A DNA stretch of 64,000 bases from Rhipicephalus microplus (Eukaryota; Arthropoda; Arachnida; Ixodida; Ixodidae), in assembly GCF_043290135.1 (NCBI RefSeq), contig NC_134705.1, positions 42,404,271 to 42,468,270 on the forward strand, written 5' to 3'. Every line of letters starts with the position of its first letter. Positions within the stretch are counted from its first letter, which is position 1. Made by a program: the position numbers and the translations under genes. Positions 12,258 through 23,370 of the stretch are shown here, piece after piece. The notes under the pieces are model-generated. The model ran no database searches. It saw only the letters and a program-made list of their open reading frames with translations, and had not been told where the DNA came from.

Positions 12258-13480
12258 TGACTTGAGCAGACGCCAGCGAGAGGATGAAGAGATTCGACCG
12301 TTCATCGACTACCTGGAGGGTCATAGCGCCGTTATACCTCGCCATCAATCTCGCGTCGTGACGTCTTTCAGCCTCCGAGATAATGTCTTGTAAAAAAAAA
12401 ATCGCCCGTTCTACGAGCCGCGCTTACCACCTCGTCGTTCCGAAGGACATGCGGGACGAAGTCCTCTCCGCGTGTCATGACGAGCCCACATCTGGTGATC
12501 TAGGTTACTCGCGAACGCTCGCCAGAGTAAGTGAGGCGTACTGCTTGCCCGGACTTTCGGCAAGCGTGAAGCAGTACGTCAAAAGCTGTCGTGAATGCCA
12601 GCGTCGAAAGTCGCCACCAAGCAAGCCGGCTGGCTTACTTCAGCCAATTGATCCACCACACAAGCCATTTGACCAAGTCCGCATGGACATTCTCGGCTAA
12701 TTTCCATTATAGTCCAACGGCAACCGTTAACCAAGCCCAATGACCCATTTGAAATGACCCATTTGACCTATCAAATGACCCATTTGAAATGGGTAATTGT
12801 TGCAACTGACTATTTGACCCGCTATGCTGAAAAACAGGCGATACCACGAGCCACGGCTTCTGAGGTAGCACAGTTATTCATGTGCCACATTGTTCTGCGC
12901 CACAGTGCTCCATCTACAGTGATAACCGACAGAGGCACAGCGTTCACTGTACAGCTTATTGATGAAGTTTTTCGACCAAGTAACACTAGGTATCGAACGA
13001 CGACTCCTTACCTACCGCAGAGCAACGACTTAACCAAGCAACTAAATAAGACAGTCACAAACGTGATCTTCATGTACATCAACGTCCAACACAAAACATA
13101 GGATCGCATTTTTGCCTTACGTGACGTTCGCTTATAACACCGCCGTTCAAGAAACAACCCGATTTACACCGTTTCGCCTTCTCTACGGCCGCGAAGTTCA
13201 GACGATGCTGGATGCGATGCTTCCTTGTGAAGATGCCGATCAATTAACAACTGACGCAGAAGAATTTGCAGAGCGTGCTGAGGAAACTCGCCAGCTCGCC
13301 CGGCTACACATTGGTCAGCAGCAACAGGTCGATGCACAACGTTACAATATGCGTTGCAATGAAGTATCTTACAGTCCGGGAGACCAAGTTTGGGTTTGGA
13401 CCCCTGTTCATTGCCGCGGCTTCTCCGAAAAGTTACTCAGCAGATACTTCGGTCCGTATAAAAAGTTAGCCGCGTGAGTG
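12258..13480 (+). pseudogene. Gypsy element 1 integrase
   Basis: The N-terminal zinc domain (H...H...C-R-E-C) has its second His changed to Asp (G-D-L-G). A short tandem of AATGACCCATTTG-type units at 12738-12790 disrupts the linker. In the core, the two aspartates (A-T-D-Y and I-T-D-R-G) remain, but the catalytic Glu is replaced by Lys (L-T-K-Q-L-N). A TAG at about 13100 and a further frame break follow before the C-terminal domain. It cannot integrate DNA as it stands. Confidence 0.8.
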
Positions 13481-13773
13481 ACGTAAACTACAAAGTGGTT
13501 CCGGACGCTACGTCGTCACGATGGGTACAACGAAGACAACCGACCTCTCAGATAGTTCACGTGGTGCGCATGAAGCCTTATTTGGCGCGTTCCTAAAAAA
13601 CCACTTTTTCTGTGTTTTTTTATTTGTGCTCCGGCTATTGCCTCATGATTGGTGAACTTATCGTGTGTAACCTTTCATTATTGGTGCCCTTTCTCATTGT
13701 TTAGGCTACTTTGTTTTTTTTGCAATAACTTTACAGTACCGGGACGATGCTTTCTTTTTTTGTTGAGGAGGAA

Positions 13774-13953
13774 TATTGCCCCCTACTTCTAGTAGTGGGT
13801 CGTATGCCAAGGCGAAGGCTCACTCCATGAAAAAGGAAGAAGTGGGCGTGGGCCCTCACTCTGGTAAACAAGCCCAACTGACGCGCTTGGTTAGAGCCCT
13901 GTTGCTCAGACGTCAATAAACGTTGTCGACACCCCTGGAGTGACGTGACAATA
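13774..13953 (+). repeat. 3' LTR of Gypsy element 1
   Basis: 180-bp copy of the 5' LTR, preceded directly by the polypurine tract GAGGAGGAA. It differs from the 5' copy by the absent (CAA)n run and scattered substitutions, so the insertion is not recent. Confidence 0.87.
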
Positions 13954-14300
13954 TATAATGCAGTCGTCTTGCTCGTGTTAACAAGTATTTTATGGATAGT
14001 CTTATCACTACGTGTTTTTTATTTTCACTTTTGTTTTATTAGGCCTTCGCCCACAAAGCCTCTCAGGAATGCTCAGCGCAATTGGCGCTTGATTGTTCGA
14101 GAAGGTATTTTAAATTGTTCTGTTAGGAATGCGAGGAAGACGCATACACTTGAGATTATTTTATAGTTAACGTGACTACTAATGATAAGGGTGATATATT
14201 AGACAGCACATGCCTAAATGTCGACGGTTATTCTAGAGTTCACTTGACTATACCAATAATAAGGCTGATATAATACACGGCGCACGCCTAATGCCGATGG
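13954..14300. other. Intron sequence, nothing recognised
   Basis: AT-rich stretch between the Gypsy 3' LTR and a SINE. It holds two similar phrases (around 14180 and 14255, AATAAGG(C/G)TGATATA) suggesting an old duplication. Confidence 0.4.
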
Positions 14301-14537
14301 CCCCACCGCGGTGGTCTAGTTGCTAAGATACTCGGCGGCTGACCAGCAGGTCGCGGGCTCGAATCCCGGCTGCTGTGGCTGGATATCCGATGGAGGTGGA
14401 AATGTTGTCGGCCCGTGTGCTTAGATTTAGGTGCACAATAAAGAACCCCAGGTGTGCAAAATTTCCGGAGCCCTCCACACTGGCGTCTTTCATGATCACA
14501 TGGTAGTTTTAGGATGTTAAACCCCACAAACCAATCA
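14301..14537 (+). mobile_element. Ruka-type tRNA-derived SINE
   Basis: The head resembles a tRNA with an A box (TGGTCTAGTTGCTAAG) and a B box (GGGCTCGAATCCC), the internal promoter for RNA polymerase III. A conserved body follows, including GTGCACAATAAAGAACCCCAGG and the final AAACCCCACAAACCAATCA. The sequence is split here only to describe it. It abuts the truncated left side of the TIR element that continues at 14538. Confidence 0.85.
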
Positions 14538-14822
14538 GTCCGCCATATTGACCATACCGAGATACGTTTCGTTCAACTAGACGTATGTGATTGGAAATTA
14601 AACAGCTTTCAAGTTCTTTTTAGCGCACTCATGTGGTAGCGGCAATCAAGCTCCAAGTACCGTGCCAGCAGCAGGTTCAGGCGCTCGCGCACATAGCGCG
14701 CTGTGAATGGTTTTTTTCTGCACTTCGCTGAGGTGCCAAGCAATCTCTTCCCACTGCTCCAGATGCCAAAACGAATAGCTGGTTTGTACTTGCGCTAGCA
14801 GCGCAACATTGTCCCTTAAAGT
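14538..14822 (-). mobile_element. TIR element copy 2, left part
   Basis: The sequence matches the reverse complement of the 508-bp element at 36295-36802, including the phrase CCGAGATACGTTT and the CCCTTAAAGT at the break. The CsRn1-like element is inserted after 14822, and the copy resumes at 19051. The outer left end is missing where the SINE lies. Confidence 0.75.
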
Positions 14823-14991
14823 TGTAGGCTTATGCCACAGGAGCGAAAGAGAGACACGCCTGAACGATAACCGATGCCAGCCCGGAACGTGAGCCGTGGC
14901 TTCACGTGCCACGGCCTAGCGCCTTCTTTATTTTCTTCTGTCGCCACCGCACGCTCTCCGGTTTGCGCGCCGCCCGAACGAGGGTGCTACA
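14823..14991 (-). repeat. 3' LTR of CsRn1-like element
   Basis: 169 bp, nearly identical to 18878-19046. The pol frame ends inside it at 14928. Confidence 0.92.
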
Positions 14992-17900
14992 GGGCCCCCC
15001 GTGTAGACTGGAAGTCGGAATGTGACATGACGTTTGTGGTATTCCAACGGAAGACCAGTCGTAGATGAGAGGCTTTCTAGGGCGGTCTCCAGGTACGCCG
15101 GCTTGAGTCGGTCCAAGCTGACTGTCTCTTCACGGCCGTTCTGAAGTAGAGTGGCAGTTTTGGGGGTGCGGTGAAAGACGCGGAATGGTCCGTTGTAGGC
15201 TGGTGTCAAAGGTGGTCTGACCGCGTCGTGGCGCACGAAAACATGTGTTGCAGTGGGCAGATCAGGGTGGGCGAATATGGTCTTGTGTTCGGAAGGTCTG
15301 GGTGGAGTGGACCGGAGGTCTTGAACGCAGTCGAGGAGGCGTTGTAGGAATTGCTGTGGTTGTCTGGTAGCTTCGTTGACGTGAAGAAGTCTCCCGGAAG
15401 CCGTAGAGAAGTGCCATACACCAGCTCTGCTGTTGAGCACTGCAGGTCTGCCCGGATGACAGCTCGTAAACCTAAGAGCACCAGTGGCAAGGCATCAACC
15501 CAGGTGGCTCTATTGAGGCGGGTAATCAAGGCGGTCTTCAGTTGTCGGTGAAGGCGTTCCACCATGCCGTTGGCGCAGGGATGATAAGCCGTGGTACGGC
15601 AATGTCTGGCTCCGAGGATGCGATTAAGGCAAGTAAACACGAGGAATCAAACTGACGTCCACGGTCTGTTGTCACGGTGCCAGGACAGCCGAAACGGGAT
15701 ACCCACGTAGAAATGACAACGTGGGCAACTGTCTCGGCTGTGATATCTTGAATTAGAACAGCCTCTGGCCAGCATGTGAAGCGATCGACCATGGTCAATA
15801 TGTAACGGTACCCCTGAGACACTGGTAGAGGGCCCACAATGTCTAGATGAACATGGTCGAAACGACGGCCGGGTGGAAGGAAAGGTTGGGGCGGCGTCTT
15901 AGTATGACGGGAGACCTTTGTCATCTGGCAGGGCAGGCACATGCGCGTCCAAGCGCGCACATCACCGTTGATTCCGGGACAGACATAGCGCTGGGTGAGA
16001 AGACGTTGAGTAGCCCGAATGCCAGGGTGACAGATGTCGTGTAAGGAGTGGAAAACGGTGCGTCGTAATGAAGCGGGAACGAAAGGGCGGGGAAGGTCAG
16101 CTGAGACATCGCACCACAAGCGCTCAGATGATAATGGATGAGGCACCAGGCGCAATCGAAGAGAACGGGGGTTCTCCCAAAAATCGGCAAGCTCTCTATC
16201 ATCCTGCTGTGCCGAGGAGAATGAGGCCCAATCGATGGTTGGCGGTGGAGAGTCAACCGCGGCTATACGAGAAAGGGCATCTGCGGCGGTGTTGTCAGCT
16301 CGTTTCACGTGGCGGATGTCAGTCGTGAACTCCGATATATAAGCCAGATGGCGGAGTTCACGGGGCACGTACTTGGATGAGTTAGTGCGGAAAACATACG
16401 CCAGTGGCTTATGGGCAGTCGGCACGTAAAACCAGCATCCTTCCAGGAAATGCCGAAAGTGCTGTATTGCAGCGTAGATGGCTAGTAATTCCCGGCCAAA
16501 GACGCTGCAGCGGGTCTCAGCAGGAAGTAGCTTCCGAGAGTAAAACGACAAGGGTCTCCACTCGGAGTTAATGCACTGCTGTAAGACGGCTCCGACGGCC
16601 ACGCTGGTTGCGTCCACCATCAACCGAGTAGGGGCGTTGCTGCGTGGATGAATGAGAAGCACGGCGTTCGCGACCGCTTGCTTAGCAGCAGCAAAGGCGG
16701 CCTGGGCCTCTGACGACCAAGGAATGGCTGAGGACGGCCCGGCGGTCGACCGAAGGAGGTCGGTGAGCGGTCGTAGCAGTTCGGCACAGTGTGGTATGAA
16801 GCGCCTGGAAAAATTCACAAGCCCCGGGAATTGGCGTAATTGGCGCAGTGTTGTAGGCTGAAGATAATCCTGAATTGCTTTAACGTGGGACCGGAAAGGG
16901 CGTATTCCTTTGGATGATATGTGATGGCCCAAGAACTCGAGCTCAGACGCGCCGAAAGTACACTTAGAGGCGTTCACAACGAGGCCGTACTGCTGAAGAC
17001 GTTGGAACAGAGCGCGTAGATGGTGCTCATGATCTCCAGGTGTGCGGCTGGCGATGAGGACATCGTCAAGGTACGCAAACACAGTAGGAAGACCCCGTGT
17101 GACCTCAGAAATGAACCGCTGGAAAGTTTGAGCTGAATTGCGGAGTCCAAAAGGCATCCGCACGTATTCAAACAACCCAAAGGGCGTCGTGATGGCGGTC
17201 TTAGGTATGTCGGCGGGCTCGACAGAAATCTGGTGGTACGCCTTAACAAGGTCCACTTTGCTGAAAATTGTGCAGCCGTCGAGGCGCGATGTAAAATCCT
17301 GGATGTGAGGTAGAGGATAGCTGTCGTGGACAGTCTTGGCGTTCAACGCGCGATAGTCCCCACAAGGACGCCAGTCACCAGGATCACGCTTTGGCGCCAA
17401 ATGCAGCGGGGAAGCCCAAGCGCTTGACGACGGGCGGATAATGCCGAGCTGCAGCATGTGGTCAAACTCCCGTTTAGCAATAGCTAGGTGGTCTCCGAAC
17501 AGGCGGCGTGGTCGAGCGGCTGCCGGTGGACCCCGGGTGACGATGTGGTGTGTCACCGTATGTTTAGGCGGCTGAGTGAGGTTGCACGGTTTAGTTAACT
17601 CCGGGAAACTCGCCAAGATTTTTTCGAACGGTGAGGAAGGTATCAGCATGCGGATGGCCATTGGAGCGATGTCGGACAGGACTACCGAGATGGAGAGACG
17701 AGTCTTACCATCTATGAGGCGGCGCCGCCGCACGCTGACGTCCAAATCGAAGTATGAGAGGAAGTCTGAGCCGATGATCGGTTGAACCACGTCTGCGATG
17801 ACGAAAACCCACCGGAAAATGCAGCGAAGGCCGAAGTCGAGGGTGAGAGATTGGAGCCCATACGTTGCTATAGACGAGGCGTTGGTCGCACGAAGAACTT

Positions 17901-18093
17901 GCCCCTGTGACTTTGAACGATCAGCCTTAGTCGGGGGCACAACGCTAATTTCCGCGCCAGTATCTATAAGGAACCTGGCGCCCGATAGCTTGTCCGTGAC
18001 CATGAAAAGGCGGCTGGGACGAGAAGGGAGATCACACGCCGCCGTCAGTGATCCCGGCAGGCGTTTCCTTGCCACGAACATGGGGGCGTACAC
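14928..18093 (-). pseudogene. CsRn1-like pol polyprotein
   Basis: One frame of 851 codons (18093 down to 15538) holds the protease (L-I-D-T-G-A-E), RT with F-A-Y-L-D-D-V, RNase H, the integrase zinc domain and core start (T-T-D-R-G). Frame breaks near 15635 and in 15370-15440 then move the text through two more frames, which carry the integrase Glu region (N-G-M-V-E-R-L-H) and the C-terminal domain. The last codons lie in the 3' LTR. Pol begins in the -1 frame relative to gag and overlaps it by 49 bases, so programmed frameshifting is likely; I did not identify a clear slippery heptamer. All catalytic residues I could check are present, so this is a young copy. Confidence 0.88.
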
Positions 18094-18854
18094 TTCGTGG
18101 CTCGGTGTCGGAAACGCCGGTGGTACCAGCAGAGGGGTGGAGGGCTGGGACTCCGAGCATCTCGTGTGCGTAGAAGAGCTCGATGACCGGAACGAGGCGA
18201 ACGAGTCTCCTGCAGGGGGCTCCGGAGTGCGGCAATGGAGGCGGCGAGTTCGTCGATGCGGGCCTCAAGGCGCGAAATCGCTGTGTCTGCTGGTGGTAAG
18301 ACAGCGTTGACAGATGGGGAGGTCGCTTCATGAACCTGATCGGCGAGCTCCGCCAGGCGGTCGAGATTGACGTCGCCGGCCGCCGCGAGGACGAGGCGGA
18401 TTGGCTGAGAAAGGCGTTGGAGGAAGAGCTCGCGAAGCAACGCTGAGTGGGCAGAGACGTCGTGTTTTCCAAGTAGCTGTCGCATTCGGCGCAGTAGTTG
18501 GGAGGGGCGCCTGTCGCCAAGGTCCCCCTCTGCAAGGAGCTGCTGTAGGCAGACGCGTTCCGAAGGCATGAATTGTTCCAGCACCTTGGTTTTAAGGTGC
18601 TGATATGGCGTAGTGTCCGAGGGTTTGGAGAGGACGCCGGAGAGCTCGCTGGCAACGTCAGGAGGAAGGACGGAGGCTACGTGGTAGTAGCGTGTCGTTT
18701 CCGAGGCGATGCGGTACAGGGAGAATTGCGCCTCGACCTGATGAAACCAAACTTGCGGGTCCTGTGGCCAGAAAGATGGGAGACGCAGTTGCACGGCCGA
18801 GACGTCCTGCGGACGTGAGGCTTGTTCTGTTGAGAGTGCATTCAAGTCAGTCAT
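18045..18854 (-). CDS. CsRn1-like gag
   Basis: Intact 269-codon gag from an ATG 18 bases after the primer site. The N-terminal third carries [13 protein letters not shown], the typical capsid opening of this clade, and the C-terminus has the C-W-Y-H...C-T-P-P-C-S-W box at about residues 240-260, a variant zinc knuckle. It would form the virus-like particle. The stop at 18045 lies inside the start of pol. Confidence 0.88.
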   Translation of the reverse strand: MTDLNALSTEQASRPQDVSAVQLRLPSFWPQDPQVWFHQVEAQFSLYRIASETTRYYHVASVLPPDVASELSGVLSKPSDTTPYQHLKTKVLEQFMPSERVCLQQLLAEGDLGDRRPSQLLRRMRQLLGKHDVSAHSALLRELFLQRLSQPIRLVLAAAGDVNLDRLAELADQVHEATSPSVNAVLPPADTAISRLEARIDELAASIAALRSPLQETRSPRSGHRALLRTRDARSPSPPPLCWYHRRFRHRATKCTPPCSWQGNACRDH

Positions 18855-18859
18855 TGTCT

Positions 18860-18875
18860 TCGTCCGAGGTCACCA
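18860..18875 (-). other. Primer-binding site (tRNA-Trp type)
   Basis: Two bases inside the 5' LTR, the minus strand reads TGGTGACC followed by TCGGACGA. TGGTGACC is the complement of the 3' end expected for tRNA-Trp. Confidence 0.7.
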
Positions 18876-18877
18876 CT

Positions 18878-19046
18878 TGTAGGCTTATGCCACAGGAGCG
18901 AAGGAGAGACACGCCTGAACGATAACCGATGCCAGCCCGGAACGTGAGCCGTGGCTTCACGTGCCACGGCCTAGCGCCTTCTTTATTTTCTTCAATCGCC
19001 ATCGCGCGCTCTCCGGTTTGCGCGCCGCCCAAACGAGGGCGCTACA
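18878..19046 (-). repeat. 5' LTR of CsRn1-like element
   Basis: 169 bp with TG...CA ends. It contains AATAAAGAAGG on the minus strand (about 18980), a possible polyadenylation signal. Confidence 0.92.
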
Positions 19047-19050
19047 AAGT

Positions 19051-19321
19051 AAAATATACTGAAGTAGGGCCGGCTTTGTTCCTCTCTTCATTCGACGTAA
19101 TCATTGTCATTTTGCTATCTGGTTCCTATTTCAATATAGATATTGCGGGAGTATCACGCCACGTACGCTCCGCTTCGTCACGTTTACGCACGCCGCGTTT
19201 TTTTCTTCGGGCATACGCACGCATCGATGGAATAGATACGTTACGTACTGCACATGCACAGTTCTCTACCGTTGCAGAGCTGCGTACGTGGGCTCGTTAC
19301 GTATGCCCAACTGAAAGTGTC
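19051..19321 (-). mobile_element. TIR element copy 2, right part
   Basis: Continues the copy broken at 14822. It ends with the terminal repeat phrase GCCCAACTGAAAGTGTC, matching the right end of the element at 36802. The following TG takes the place of the expected TA. Confidence 0.75.
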
Positions 19322-19834
19322 TGTTATTTTCTTTTATAGTTGTGAGCAGGGGGGTCACGGGTGATTATGTAATCACCCAGGAAGCCTTCTCTGAAAACGC
19401 GCCAAAAAAGGGCATTGACACTTCATCATCTCAATGTGCTGAGTGAGTGTGTCATTTTTATGGTATCCCTTGCGGTTGGTACCAACAATGCTGAGGTGGC
19501 CTAAAAAGATTCGTCGTGCCCTCTGGTCCACTGTTGGGTGCCTATGGATGTCGTAAGGCTTTCGGGTATGGGGTAACCGCTACAATGAACTAAGAAAAAA
19601 CGTTGGCTTTTGACTTCGAGTAATCTTAAGGGAATGTATAAGAGATTCTGAGATTTTCGAAAACGATGATGCTTGCCCGTAGATTGGCCCTCATCGCTGA
19701 AGCCTGCACGTTTTCCATCGGCGAATACATATAAACAACCAAGAAACAAACTTGAAAAACAAAGAAACTAACTAACAACGACAAACAAACAAGCATACAA
19801 GCAAGCTGGAAAAAAAACGAACTGTAGCTCATAC
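19322..19834 (-). other. Intron sequence, nothing recognised
   Basis: End of the 14-kb intron next to the donor GTATGAG. A-rich repeats (AACAAAC types) occur at 19735-19800. Confidence 0.5.
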
Positions 19835-19976
19835 CAGACTTTCGTGGACGGCGGGGTGGGTGTTGAGCACCTCTTCCACTTCGGCCGGATAAATGTTCTC
19901 GCCGCCCCGGATCACCATGTCCTTGATGCGGCTCACAATGTCGATGTAGCCGTCTTCGTCCATTACACCCACGTCA
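19835..19976 (-). CDS. ACSF2-like: ACSF2-like acyl-CoA synthetase, A8-motif exon
   Basis: A 142-bp exon. Its first base completes the Gly of the T-G-D motif (A7) begun in the exon at 27299. It then encodes the hinge and A8 motif, [15 protein letters not shown], essential for the domain rotation between adenylation and thioesterification. It ends V-H-E-S-L at a CTG/GTATGA donor, and joins V-I-G-V in the exon at 5678 with no gap relative to the family. The acceptor is TGCAG. The usual Gly-Arg before K-D-M is Ser-Arg here. Confidence 0.9.
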
Positions 19977-22114
19977 CTGCATATAGACATGCGCTTTTTT
20001 TGTTATTTAGAGTGCACTTAAAAAACGTTGCTGCATTGCTTCTTGACTGTCATTTGAAACGCCGCTGATTGGCCACCATACAAAATATGAGCATTTGTAA
20101 ATAAGATAGCGTTGCAGGAGAAGGAAAATTTAGATGAACGTTTTAAGACGGCTACAAATTTTATAAATACTTGATATCATAAATTCACCTATGCAAGACA
20201 CAATACTGGCCCACAGCCTACCGATTTACTACAAAAAATTCAGATTTTTTTCCTTACATTAAAGAAAACGTAAGACGGATTGGCGCTGACACATTGGTCT
20301 GTCAATCGAATGGTTCAGTTTTTGTACGATGCGAGTTGAATAAATAGGGTCATGAAAATTGGAGTACACCAGCTCTACACTTTATGCCACGCGTCCACCA
20401 TAGCACGTTCGTTTAGTTGTTAAAATTACAAAACTGCAGAGTTTACAACCTAGTATCACGGCACTGAATACGATCAGTAATAGCCTATCCCCTTTATTCA
20501 CAGATTATGATGCGCTGTCAGAAACGCGTGAAATTCGCGAGGCATAATTTCAAGCCACCTACTACATTCTATGTACGACAATGAAGAAAAGCATTTTTGT
20601 GTGATTTTTATTATTAATGTTATTGACTGTGCAGCAAATTATTTAGTATTTTTCCGCCAGTTAGCTATAGTTGCATAAAAAAGAATCCACAATTAGAACG
20701 TAAATGCGTGCGTAGTTTGTTGTTTTGTTGTTGTTGTTTAAAGCAAAGAAAAAATTTACTTTCGATGCTGGTCTTAGAACGTGTAACATCGAAAAATGAT
20801 CTAACATAGTAACATAGTAGTGTATGCAGCAAAGTTATAATATGTACAACAAAAATTCAGTGGATCCCACATACCTGGGAATCGACGTTAAGTGAAGCAT
20901 TCGGAGGGACGGTGACCGTGTTGCAAACTTTTTTATTGGGAGTCAGAAATGACGCTAAGCATATGTATAAATGTCGCATGCACAGAATTATGTTGAGTTG
21001 TAAATGATGATATAACCAGCTGTTTGCACTTGCGCAATGATGCCAACTGGAACATACGTATTACGAACACCAGGAGCTGATATGAAGCGCTGAGGGTCGC
21101 GAAGATGCTCGTTCTGGACACTGCTACACAAATAAAGTTCAGCGCATGGTACTTAACCACTATTGACGTTAACCCGATGTGACGACTGTATCAAAAGAGT
21201 ACATATGTATAGCTTATAGAATTGGGTACACAGCACTGCCTCTACTATTGACGTTTCACGAAGATTCGCCTCTATTTGAAAAGTAGTTCCGAAACCGGAC
21301 CGCTAGCTCTGTGGTTTCATTCTGCGTGGCTTCATTGCCACGCAAAATTCTTTGGTTCTATTGCAGCTGGAACGCTGACCTTTATTCTATGTCTTCTATG
21401 GGTCGATGGTACCATTGTCGGGTATTGCTTAGCGCTCGCGCGCTAAAATTGTCCATGCATGTCCTCGTCATTCCTTAGTACGTACTAAGCTGTCAATCGC
21501 CTGTGGCGCATACCCGCATACCAGTGGCACATACCAGCCCGTGGGTATGTGCCACTGTCTGGCGGGAAGTGTTTGACGATGTAAGCAACGGGTTTGTGAC
21601 ATTAATTATGTCCTGACTAGCGGGTCATTTTCTTTAAACCATCTTACTCTTCAACGCTTATTTTGGTTCACACCAAGATAAAGGAGGAACCACGAGAGAA
21701 CCCCAACGTACGCGGCTAGATAGACTGACACGCTGAAGTCGCCGAAGTTCGTTAATGTTTCACATTTACTATTAAGCATAATAAAGTTGAACAATGTCAT
21801 TTGTTCACTCAAGTGGCCTGTACGACCGTACACTGTAAGTTTCAAGCAATTGGATGAAGCATGCTGTTCGTGACGTGCCATAAACGTTAGCTGTACACAC
21901 AGGCTAACTTTTGCACGCTGCTCCATCTCAATTTCACTCTTGTTGGCTGCTAGGGGCACGCAGGAAATAGACGCGCTCACACGTCCCCCATGTACGCGAG
22001 CCACAGTCCATCCTCTCACGCAAGGCGCGAGATGCGCGCATCGCGTTCCGTTTTGACCGACCCCTTCTGAATTTCGCTTTTACATTTCTTAGTGAATTGC
22101 GGTGACAGTGAGCG
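19977..22114 (-). other. Intron sequence, little recognised
   Basis: AT-rich. A short stretch at about 21731-21760 (AAGTCGCCGAAGTTCG) matches the flanks of the tetranucleotide repeats at 26.1 and 36.1 kb, so an old fragment of that family probably lies here. No gene is visible. Confidence 0.5.
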
Positions 22115-22450
<336 letters not shown>

Positions 22451-22864
22451 CTCCCACCTAAATCTCGGTGCTCTCGTGGTCACCCGCTTAACTTAGGGTA
22501 AACCAAAAATAGTATCTATCTGGCCAGCTACATCATTTACCTTTCCTGGCCTTTGTGATAATGTTATCTATACCGAAATTGGTATGACATAACATGAGTG
22601 TATTACGAGTGAGAGTAATTTGTCACATGAAAATTATGACAGGTATACGATGAGTATAATGATTCAAATTTCATGCCTTTTTTGGGAAGGGGTGGCTTCG
22701 TTTCCATGGCATATTGCACAACTGGTATGGCATGACATGACTGCATGGCGAACATAAGTGAAAGACCCTTACGTGGAAATTATGACATGTATGTCATCTA
22801 TCTTATGACTACGCGCTACCCTCATGGTGCGCTCGTGGTCGTTTCGCTGGCTTCATATATACCA

Positions 22865-23125
22865 CCCCACCGCGGTAGTCTAGTGTGATCGGCTGCTGAC
22901 CCGCAGGTCACGGGATCAAATACCGGTTGTGGTAACTGCATTTTCGATGGAGGCGAATATTGTGGGCCCATGTGCTCGGACTTGGGTGCACGGTAAATAA
23001 CCTCAGGTGGTCGAAATTTCCGGTGCCCTCTAATACACGGCGTCTCACACATCCATATGGTAATTTTAAGGCGTTATACTCTATATATCAATCAATGAAT
23101 GAATGAATCAATCAATCAATCAATC
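22865..23125 (+). mobile_element. Ruka-type SINE with degraded head
   Basis: tRNA-like head starting CCCCACCGCGGTAGTCTAG, then the family body and the final ATATATCAATCAATGAATG. The simple (AATC/AATG)n tail is typical of the 3' end. Part of the A box is deleted. Confidence 0.8.
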
Positions 23126-23135
23126 GATTGATTCG

Positions 23136-23370
23136 GGCATACCTTTGTCCAGCGGCTAAGGTACTCGGCTGCTGAACCGCAGATCGCGGGACTGAACCCA
23201 ACTGCTACACCTACATTTTCAATGGAGGCAAAGGTGCTGTAGGCCAGTGTGCTTAGTTTAAGTGCACGTTAGAGAACCCCAGGTGGTCAAAATTGCTGGA
23301 GCCCGCTACTACGGCGTCCAATATATCATATGGTGATTTTGACACGTTAGACCCCACTTCCCAATCAATT
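23136..23370 (+). mobile_element. Ruka-type SINE, degraded
   Basis: Second copy placed almost end to end with the previous one: head (CCAGCGGCTAAGGTACTCGG), body and CCCAATCAATTAAG end. Both lie inside the fold-back element. Confidence 0.75.

Larger units (their letters stand above)
7631..13953 (+). mobile_element. Ty3/Gypsy LTR retrotransposon, inactivated
   Basis: LTRs at 7631-7830 and 13774-13953 flank gag, protease, RT, RNase H and integrase remnants in the usual Ty3/Gypsy order. A purine tract (GAGGAGGAA) precedes the 3' LTR, which fixes its start at TATTGCC. Many frameshifts and stops, an integrase Glu-to-Lys change and an internal LINE insertion show it is dead. I found no clean target-site duplication: the flanks are ATGCA on the left and TATAA on the right. 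It sits in the same strand-neutral intron of the host gene as the CsRn1-like element, and is related to the element at 52467-58246, with which it shares the LTR start and the leader GTGGAG(A/G)TGCTGGGTA. Confidence 0.88.
14823..19046 (-). mobile_element. CsRn1-like Ty3/Gypsy retrotransposon, nearly intact
   Basis: A 4,224-bp insertion bounded by two 169-bp LTRs (TGTAG...CTACA) and a perfect 4-bp target duplication AAGT at 14819-14822 and 19047-19050. The matching TIR element at 36.6 kb shows the empty-site sequence around AAAGTAAAATATAC. The primer site TGGTGACC after the 5' LTR fits tRNA-Trp, and gag has a C-W-Y-H...C...P-C box; both are hallmarks of the CsRn1 clade. A purine tract (GGGGGGCCC) precedes the 3' LTR. 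Only two frame breaks were seen in pol. Confidence 0.9.
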
